DNA of 64,000 bases from Bipolaris cookei (taxonomy: Eukaryota; Ascomycota; Dothideomycetes; Pleosporales; Pleosporaceae): assembly GCA_002286855.1 (NCBI GenBank), contig NRSV01000095.1:333-64332 (forward strand), in the 5' to 3' direction. The notes under the pieces were generated by a model. It was not told the origin of the DNA and did no database searches. It saw nothing but the letters and a program-made list of their open reading frames with translations. Positions 56,103 to 64,000 of the stretch are shown here, in pieces (position 1 is the first letter of the stretch; each line of letters opens with the position of its first letter). Position numbers and translations under genes: made by a program.

Positions 56103-57189
56103 ATGGCTACATTTACGCGAGCCGTGGGCCAATCAGGCCGCCAGTATCTCATCAAGTCCGTTCTACAAGAGAAACCAAGACCGCTTGAGCGAGTATATCT
56201 TGCTTCGTAGGTCTACTCCAAATTGGTTTTTTACAATCCACTAACCCATCTATACTAGAGCTGGCAGCCAGCAATATATCTTGAAGAGTGTGCCAAAGAA
56301 CGATTTCAGATACTTTCAAGACATGTTCAGTGACCTTAGAAGGTCGCCTTACATCCGCATAACAGATGATGCGATTTCAGATTACTCCATGTTCGCCTAC
56401 AAGTACTTTAAGGTTTCAGATTACTTCATGTTCGCCTATAAGTACTTCAAGGACCATTTACTTTCTTTTTGCTCAGAAAAACGTCCCAATCCCTCTGATG
56501 AAGCGATTGTTGAGAGACTCTCTGCGAGGCATTACGGCATTTCATGAGAAAGGCATCGTGCACACAGGTATTAAGCCCGATAAAATCATGGTGGATTGGG
56601 ACGAGACGGATGGTACTACTGGCATTCAGCAGGTCTAGATTGTCGACATCGAAGACTCTGCGTATGCTCCGAATGATTGTGTCATCGTAGCAAGGCAGGT
56701 TGGGAATTGGATGTGGCGAAGTCCCGAGGCGAATGCCTATAGTCAGGTTCACAAGCCATCTGAAATCTTTTCCTTTGGGATTGTCGTAAGTCCTTTTGTC
56801 CGACTAACGATCTTTTCTCCTGCTTAGGTGCTGAAACACACTGCACCCATGCCTTGACTAAACGTGTCATTTTCGCTGTTGCGGACGAAGAACTCAGGGA
56901 GAGCAAGGACAAGCTAGCTATCGTTCTCGAACAACAGTTATCTTACTTCTCTTATTTAGAGAGTCTGGGTGGCCTGCTCCAGTATCTGGGCGACAGCCCT
57001 TGGGCCCAAATATGTACTGTAATCGCAGAGTGCTTCAACAAAGTGTTTCATCGGGAGCCGTTCGCGCTATGGAAAAACATTGAGCCGGAATTCAAAGACC
57101 TAGTCGAAAAGATGACGAATATGGATCAGAAGACGCGGATCACAGCTCATGAAGCTTTGTCACATCAATGGTTTGCAGATGTAGTATGA
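56103..57189 (+). pseudogene. Fungal protein kinase, degenerate
   Basis: Kinase landmarks run in order with breaks. The N-lobe start MATFTRAVGQSGRQYLIKSV is followed by RPLERVYLAS, a probable intron (about 56207-56258), and QYILKSVPKNDFRYFQDM. The HRD region reads HEKGIVHTGIKPDKIMVDWD, with Arg-Asp replaced by Thr-Gly. The DFG position reads VDIEDSAYAP. SPE replaces APE in WMWRSPEANAYS, and IFSFGIV follows. After a probable intron (56786-56827) come LTKRVIFAVADEEL and the C-lobe ending KMTNMDQKTRITAHEALSHQ and WFADVV. A 39-bp tandem duplication (about 56373-56450), frame changes near 56460, a TAG at 56636 and a frame mismatch after intron 2 make it a pseudogene. It abuts element 1. Confidence 0.7.
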
Positions 57190-57702
57190 ATGCGTCGTTC
57201 GTTCTGAGTAGAATGCAGACGCACGCATGAATCTCACACTTTTCTGGACAATTCATTTGGTAATGCCAACTTCGAATCATACGAAAGGCCAACTAGCTTG
57301 GCCAAGTAAATAGAGCCATTGATGACTATCATACTCAGAACACATTACTTAGACGGGGATCAGGTGATGTAGAGCAGGGTTCATTAAGTCAATGCATGTT
57401 TACTTCATTGACTGGCGTTATCAGATCGTGTGTGAACTGGATTACCTTTGCTGAATGGTTGTCGGGCACCACGTCATATTCTTATGTGGTGTGCACTGCA
57501 AAGTATGGACGTATGGCACGTGCGCAATGGATGCATTTGATAGTACATACTAATACAAGTTGATTATTCTGAGCAATTATAATGAGACGGGCACTGAATA
57601 CTTTGCACATATAGAAAAAGCAATAATGAGCACTGTGCACCATGACTCCAGCGATCATTGAAGGTACTACTCATCATTCTTAAGCGTGTAGTCCTCATAG
57701 AC
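57190..57702. other. Gene-free stretch between the kinase pseudogene and the peptidase gene
   Basis: AT-rich DNA forming the shared 3' side of two convergent units. An antisense-to-exon frame (57564-58319) is a shadow. Confidence 0.45.
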
Positions 57703-60288
57703 TTACCACAATTGGCAAGTGGGCTCCTTGACCTTGCACTGGAAGCTCTCCCTGAACTCCCTCGAGTTGGCCATCGTGCCCAAAATTCTAGCCCACTTTG
57801 GAGCATGTGGGTCCGTGTAGATCCAGTTAATTGCGGTGTCCTTGCGCGTCTTGCCACACCACCAGTTACTATAGCTGACAAAGAACATTTGTTCCTGGGT
57901 GAAGTGATCCAAGCCAGGGAGGTTCTTGTTAGGGGTTTCGGCTGAGCGGCGCTTCCATGCTTGGAAGGCTGCTGACAGACCACCTGCATCGGCAATGTTC
58001 TCACCCAGTGTAAGACGACCGTTGACGTGGAGAGGCTTGTCGTCGGGTCCTGGGACCGTGAAGTTGGAGTACTGCTCAACAAAGCATTCGGTCTTTTTCG
58101 TGAAAGCATCGATCGTGCCCTTGGACCACCAATCCGTGAGGTTACCATTTTGATCGTAGTGACGACCTGTGCTATCGAAGGCGTGGCTGAGCTCATGACC
58201 CGCGACAGAGCCAAACGCGCCATAGGACATGTATTCTGGAATATTGACATCGAAGACGGGGAACTGCATGATACCCGCTGGGAAGACGATTTCATTACCA
58301 GGGGGATTGTAGTAAGCATTCACTGGGCTCAGTCAGAAGGGGTCGTTGAACACATTCAGGATACGATCACTTACCGGTTGGGACAGTCATGCCCCATTCG
58401 TCACGGTTAACAGGCTTGCCAAGAGCAGACCACTCTTCCTTGACGGAAAAAAGACGGATAGCAACCTCGTTCTCAAAGAAGGCATCTGAAGAGACATTGA
58501 CCGGCTCGTAGTATTTTTCGAGCGTAGGCGGGTCCATGATGTCTGGGCTCTTGGTTGGGTAACCGATCTTCTGAACGATATTGTGAACCTTCTCGACTGC
58601 CTTCTTTGTAGTATCATCATCCATCCATTGGGCTGCGTTAAGCTTTTTGGTAAATTCAGTCTTGATATCCGTGACGATGGTGTCGCCGAAAGTCTTAGCC
58701 TTGGCAGAGAATGCCTTTTCTACGAAAAAGCGACTAAGGATCCAACCTAGGCCGTTATCGACATGCCTAACGCACGTACGCCATCGCTCGGGAGCAGAGT
58801 CGGGGTCCTGCTAAAGTCAGAATCTATAAATGGTGATAAAGAATTGTATACATACCCTGCCAGACAGTACGTTGGCAAAGCGGCGGTATGGCTTGACAGC
58901 GTCTGCATCAACATAACCGGAAAAGGACTGGACAGCCTTCCACATGAAGTAGCCTTGAAGAACATCCTTTGGTGTCGCAGCCAGGATGACCGACAAGTCT
59001 TTCAAGTACTTGGGGGTTGCTACGATAACACGCTTAATCTTGGTATCTTTAGGGGCTTGAGCTTCGAGCACCGCTTTCAGCTCAATCTCAGGAGCAATTG
59101 CTGCGGCCTCATCGATACTCATCGGGTTGTAAGCTTTCTAGATTCGATTAGCTTTGATACAGGCAACAGCAAGCATCGTGTCTTCGTTTTATACATCATG
59201 TTGAGCACCTGGCATCACCAGGCATAGGTGATATAGTATATGAAGCTCACAAGGGATGGACTTACGGTAACGTCCTCTCTATCCTCCTCACTGGGAGATG
59301 CAGCCGCGAGCTTCTTCTCGAAATCAATGATGCTTGCGAACGTGGCCTTGTCATAGTCTGGGTAGAGAGCACTGAGAACTTGGACAACAACATCGCGGTA
59401 TTTCTCAACAAGCTTCTCATCTTCATACCGCTCCTTAGACGGGAGCCCAATACTTCCAGGCGCAGCTACAGATACGACCACGGTGTCGGGGTCAGTGTCA
59501 TCAGGGCCAGTACCAGCGGCTACAAGGCCCGAGATGCCGTACTTGGCCAAATGCAGGATAGCGTCTTTGATCGAAGGGGACTCGGACGCGCCAACAGGGA
59601 AGGCCTTCCTGATCTCATCCAGGATGCGTACAAGAGGCTGTACACCGGCACTCTTGATTTGGTCTTCGTTAAGGCAGGCATCATAGGCGGCCTTCATCTT
59701 GTCGAAGTTCTCCTCGTCTGCGGATTTGGAGGCAGACATCAGCTTCATAGGCGAAAAGTAGGAATGCTATGGATTCATCAGTCCTATTCATTCCTGTGAT
59801 CTTTTACAGGCTTACCTCCGATTCCTTTGGGTAGGGTGCTTCAAGTATGTGACGTAGCAGCATCTGTGAGTTTTCACTCATAATGGTACCTGTGAAGACA
59901 TCGCCTTGGTCAGCACGGAGGTCGTGGCGGTCTCTCCATCCGCCACAGACAAGCTCCTCGAAGTCATCGCATGGATCAAGCTCCTTGTACCGGGGCGAGA
60001 GACTGTGCAGAACCTCAGATGCCGCGTGTACGCAGGCTGGAGTCAGGCACAGCTCGCTGTCTTCTTGGTAGTCACCCGTGGGCTCATAACCCGCTAGCAC
60101 GTGTCAGGGGTGATATATGGATTACCAGGGAGAATATGCATACCTTGAGGGAGTCCATAGAGAATAAGCGAAGCTGTAGCAGCAATAGCAAATATCTTGC
60201 GCAAGGCTTGACGCCTGGTTGAGTGTACTGCTGACGCCTGTGGCGCCGTTGCAGGTGCGGCTGACGCGAGGAGTGTCTTCTCCGACAT
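57703..60288 (-). CDS. M13-family zinc metallopeptidase (neprilysin-like, type II membrane)
   Basis: Six exons, 60288-60144, 60093-59816, 59766-59266, 59137-58856, 58807-58375 and 58322-57703, sum to 752 residues with exact phases. A short cytosolic N-terminus precedes one helix (IFAIAATASLILYGL, residues about 32-46), as in neprilysin. The ectodomain begins with cysteine-rich LCLTPACVHAASEVLHSL and DPCDDFEELVCGGW. Zinc-site motifs: GSVAGHELSHAFDS (HExxH near residue 589) and LTLGENIADAGGL (third ligand Glu near 654). NAYYNPPGNEIVFPAGI is the substrate-binding segment. It ends TCQLW, the CxxW-type M13 terminus. The product should cleave peptides outside the cell or in a secretory lumen. The substrate is unknown. 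Confidence 0.93.
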
Positions 60289-61928
60289 GATGAACTGCTG
60301 GCGATGTTTGATCGGTTGGAAGGCTATTTACGCGTAGGAACGGAGTTTTTGATGCCAGCCAGCGGCACACCGAAGATTATGTTGATGGATCGGAGAGAAG
60401 ATGGATGATGGAGCTATAGATGGGGGTGTGGCTAGAAGTGGAGATCTGGGGTGCAGCTAGCGGGTTGGCGCGGAAACGCTAGAGCGGGACCTTGCATGTG
60501 CATGACTCGTCGTTTCCAGACGTCGTCCATTCTGGCAGCTGACCTGGCACATCGAATACATGGATGGTGCCGCCTACCACAACACGTAGTCATGCGAATG
60601 AGAACATGTGCCTAATTCTACGTCTCATACATCTCCTCGGTCATCGTAATGCGCTACGAACAAATAGAATATTGGTGATATTCATGCGCGACAACTTTGG
60701 ACAGAAAGAGGAAAATCAGATCATGTGTATCTCAAAAAAGCAACATATCAGATTCAGATGCCATGTTTCTGGATATCATGCACGAAGTGCCTGGTCGAGT
60801 ATCATGAGGATCATCCTGGTGTGCATGATAATGTCAGGAACCTACTTCCTGTAATAGCATCTACAGCGTATTAGCATATGCACTACGTTTCGGAGGCGGG
60901 AGCTTAACAAGGACAGAGCAGGTCTGTGTTGGTCTCATTTTCTGCGGGAAAGGACTATCAAAGCTCTCGCCATATTCAGCCCGACAGTTTTGCTAGAAAT
61001 GCAGTGTTCCTCGCCACTCAGCAACTGGTCCTATGTTGATGATGACCTTCTTCATAATGGGATCATTTCTCTTCATCCTAGTATTGGTATTTGTGTGAGA
61101 GGCTGCGCAAAGGTTGCCGATGCCTGGTAACAAGATTGTATTCGATAGAGAACTGAGCTTCTGAGCTACGTAGCTATCTATATACAGTGCTAGCTGCCCC
61201 TGCACAATCGAGTCGATAAGACCTAGTCGCTCCGGTTGTCGGTCAGAGCGCACCGAGTCTCGGCGAGACTCGGAGCTCTAGGTGGCATCCGGATTTTAGG
61301 AGCAGGCCGAGATTCCATCGAGGTACAACACACCAACTAGGCTCTAGCCTATCACAATTTGGGCATGTAAGCCATGTTTATTAACATTCAACTTAATCTT
61401 GTTTCCATGCCTTCATATGGGACTCCATGGCCAATTAGGGTGCGGCGCTGATGTCGATGATGTTTACTGAGACTTTCACCTTTCCAGCCCTACCTATTGC
61501 TATTCCGACTACTGTACAACGACCACTGTATTGTGTGACATCTCCTTGCGATATTGCAGCCCTTCCATGATGTTACTTTGAAGCGTTAGAATATCAACCG
61601 CTCAATACACAGGGCTACTAAAGCTGATCTGGTAATTTTTGTATAGTTAGCGAGCATGCATTAATCACATACTAACAGCTATCAGGTGCGGTACCTGCAG
61701 CCATCGAATGTAACCCATACCGGCGCATGTGACGTCCATCAATTGCTAGATGCAGATGATGTCGCGTTGGACAGCTACTGCACACCCCCTCAACACGAAA
61801 AGTGATACACGCCTGTATGCGCAATGCTCGGGCCGCTACACCAAAGCTGAAGTAGCCTCAGTAGCTCCTAACTTTGCACCTTTGTATCTTAACCAAAACA
61901 TAACATTTTTTAATAAATTTTTGTACAA
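60289..61928. other. Gene-free region upstream of the peptidase gene, with one palindrome
   Basis: About 1.6 kb holding the peptidase promoter and AT-rich DNA up to the mariner relic. Short frames have no motif. A near-perfect palindrome is listed separately. Confidence 0.4.
61253..61273 (+). repeat. 21-bp palindrome (10-bp arms)
   Basis: CCGAGTCTCG and CGAGACTCGG flank one G. Its role is unknown: it could be a hairpin, a dimeric factor site or an old element end. Confidence 0.7.
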
Positions 61929-63050
61929 ATGATTCCTTCACCTTCGGAGAAGCGGTTCCTAAGCTCGCATCTTGATACTCCGACGCGTTGTCGTTTTTTG
62001 AAGCTATTGATCAGTGCGATGATAGGTCTAAACGCGATATCTACTGCGAGTTCAACATCCCTCACGCCACTGCCTATCGATTCCTCCAGCAGCGCAGTAC
62101 ATATGGAAAACTTGCTGATCGCCGCTCAAAACTTCACGAATACAAAAAAAAGAATGGAGGTATTGGCTCTGGCTCGCGGCCAAAGGTATCTGATGAGGCT
62201 CTCCAGAAGATGCTCAATGCACCAAAAAATATTCGAACCAGAAAGCTCAAACACCAGATAGCTTACGCTGGAATTTATGCACACCGAGAGACTGTTCGAT
62301 GGGCTCCCCGCACCAGAATGGATGCAGTGATGCGCCGAGCTGCTACTCACTCGGAGATCACACCGAACCGAGCCGATCACCGTTTCCGGTATGCCTCTAT
62401 CTATTTGATCCAGCCTGTCGAGGGCTTCTGGGATAGTGTACTATTTACTGAAGAGGCCCATATGAACTTCTCAGAGCTGCCCGATCTATGGATACTACGA
62501 GTTGATGGAGAGCGTAAGGCATCTGAGACGTAATGCAATCGAAAAAACGGCCTACCAGCGTCCATTATGCTGCTTGAGTGAACTACTACGATAGAGCAGA
62601 TCGGCTCATATTTTACAACGATGAACACGATGACATTGAGCCCGCGAGGCCTCTACGGGCACCACCAAAAAGACCCACCCAGAGTACTACGATGCCTATC
62701 ATCAGCTCCTCATAAGAAGCGATTCTATCCGCGCCCACATTCATCCGGATAACCGATATAATTGGTTCATTGTGGAGGATAACGATTCCTTCCATGGCAC
62801 TCGGAATTCGAACTCGGTGCCCGCGGTGTATCCAGATCACCACTGTGTTAAAACGCTGCCTCGCCCAGCTGATTCTGAGGACTTGAACCTGATAGAAGAC
62901 ATTCGGAACATTATCAAAGAATGAGTCAAACGCTATCTAGATAACCTCGCCACCATTACTGAGCTCAAAGCTGCGCTCAACATGAATGGAGCAAGATTAA
63001 GCAGAGCAATATACAAGAACGAAACCGCGAGCTGCCCGATAGGCTGATAC
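61929..63050 (+). pseudogene. Tc1/mariner-type transposase relic
   Basis: An HTH region (FEAIDQCDDRSKRDIYCEFN, then IPHATAYRFLQQRSTYGKLA) and a Tc1-like segment (GSGSRPKVSDEALQKMLNAP) precede the DDE domain start DSVLFTEEAHMNFSELPDLW. The frame stops at 62533 (SET-stop). Further pieces follow in other frames: FIVEDNDSFHGTRN (second Asp region), then SEDLNLIEDIRNIIKE (third acidic region, like the family's SPDLNPIE). The first catalytic position reads Glu (FTEEAH) where relatives have Asp. Several stops and shifts make it dead. Terminal repeats were not identified. It ends about 75 bp before the next transposon. Confidence 0.75.
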
Positions 63051-63123
63051 ATACAAAACATTGCCCACAAGCTCCAGTAAAAACAGACCTCTGGTAAGCT
63101 CAACACCAAAAAACGATTGTATA

Positions 63124-64000
63124 ACGTGGTTCACAAGCGAGCGGCTCACGCCTCGCCAGCGCGTTGACTTCGACACTACAACGCGTCATGTCTCAACAAC
63201 GCACCACTCAAACTTCGTATAACGAATCAGATCTTCAACTTGCTCTTTTTGATATTAAATCGCAACGTGTTCAAAGCCAAAGACGTGCTGCTTCTATCTA
63301 TAACGTACCTCAAAGAACTTTATCTTACCGACGCGCTGGAAGACGCTCTCGACGCGACTGCGAAGCCAACTCTAAACGTCTTAATAAGTTAGAAGAGGAG
63401 GGTATAGTTAGACGTATTCTTGAAGAGTCTAGGCGAGGATTTGCGCCTACAAAGGCTGATGTTTGCGCAATGGCTGATAAACTATTGCATGAGCGGGAGA
63501 GTAACCCTACTGGCAAGAACTGGGTCGATAACTTTGTTAAGAGAACCCCTGAGCTCCGTACGCGCTGGAACCGTCCTTATGATCACCAGCGAGCCGCCTG
63601 CAAGGACCCAGCAGCTGTCCAGCGCTGGTTCGACTTAGTCCAGGCGACAAAGCAGGAGTGGGGTATTGTGGACGACGATATCTACAACTTTGACGAAACT
63701 GGCTTTGTGATGGGCAAGATTTTATCACAATTAGTTGTCACAGGCTCAGAGGGATATGGTAAAGAGAAGCGAATACAGCCAGGCAACTGTGAGTGGGTTA
63801 CTGTGATCCAAGGCGTGGGCGCGTCGGGTCGCCGGCTACTCTTCAAGAGGCTCTAGACGAATCAAACAAGCGTAAGAGCCGCAAGCGGCGATACGTACGG
63901 ACAGAAGAGACTCTTACTGTAGGTGAGGCACAAGAAGTATTAGCTGAACGGGCGGGTAGTAGTCGTGGCGACAGCGAGAGCGCGTCGAAGAGGGTGCGAG
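63124..64000 (+). mobile_element. pogo-family transposon, internally deleted (copy C, cut by window edge)
   Basis: It follows TA (63122-63123) with the same 18-bp end as copy A. The 5' part of the transposase is open (63188-63856), but the central DDE region is missing. At about 63836 the sequence jumps from the GASGRRL coding region straight to DNA coding the basic C-terminus (LQEALDESNKRKSRKRRY), which copy A keeps about 0.7 kb apart. The fused reading frame shifts and stops at 63854-63856. The far terminal repeat lies outside the window. Confidence 0.85.
63188..63856 (+). pseudogene. Transposase N-terminal half of copy C, truncated by internal deletion
   Basis: MSQQRTTQTSYNESDLQLAL starts a psq HTH (IKSQRVQSQRRAASIYNVPQ). 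The CENP-B-type HTH (KLEEEGIVRRILEESRRGFA, then NPTGKNWVDNFVKRTPEL) and the first DDE motif (VDDDIYNFDETGFVMGKILS) follow. It then ends abnormally with RRLLFKRL and a stop. The other catalytic residues are lost, so it is inactive. It could still bind terminal repeats through its two HTH domains. It is closely related to copy A at 1317-2823. A GTG-less upstream extension exists, but the ATG at 63188 fits relatives. Confidence 0.85.

Overview
The window looks like part of a chromosome from a filamentous ascomycete, most likely a Dothideomycete of the Pleosporales. Genes carry short introns of about 48-120 bp with GTRNGY-type donors and CTRAY-like branch sites. The proteins are typical of Pezizomycotina (Cel6 cellulase, CCG-9-type trehalose phosphorylase, Tup1 corepressor, HAP5). 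The transposons are fungal pogo/Fot1, Tc1/mariner and Tad-like LINE families, several with nonsense codons of the kind left by repeat-induced point mutation (RIP). The lineage is inferred from gene and element content; I could not run a search.

Layout. 1-7 kb is a transposon graveyard: two LINE 3' ends in opposite orientation, two decayed pogo transposases and a kinase relic. At 7.5-7.8 kb there is a three-exon gene for a small secreted cysteine-rich protein. 9.8-52 kb is the gene-rich core: V-ATPase subunit f, Elongator ELP3, a lysophospholipid acyltransferase, a mitochondrial NAD kinase, a RIT1-like tRNA ribosyltransferase fused to a second domain, a GH6 cellulase, a sucrose-type transporter, an NHX1-type exchanger, TRAPP subunit Trs33, a decayed hypothetical gene, cytosolic malate dehydrogenase, HAP5, FCF2, purine nucleoside phosphorylase, mitochondrial ribosomal protein S10, a GH31 glucosidase, a trehalose phosphorylase and TUP1. 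52.6-64 kb is again transposon-rich: an intact pogo-type transposase whose terminal repeat is split by a second pogo element, a kinase pseudogene, an M13 metallopeptidase gene, a dead Tc1/mariner element and an internally deleted pogo element running off the window.

How the genes relate. They are ordinary single genes in both orientations, with no operon or obvious biosynthetic cluster. Several touch carbon use (GH6, sugar transporter, GH31, trehalose phosphorylase, malate dehydrogenase), and two encode global regulators (HAP5, TUP1) known in other fungi to act on carbon and nitrogen genes. This is a thematic coincidence rather than a demonstrated cluster.

Exon boundaries were worked out by hand from splice motifs, reading-phase sums and family conservation. 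For nearly all spliced genes the phases add up exactly. Most interesting: the nested transposon with a reconstructable empty site, the internally deleted pogo copy with a GGCTA microhomology breakpoint, the ORF1-only LINE copies with mosaic identity, the cysteine-rich secreted protein, and the RIT1 fusion.
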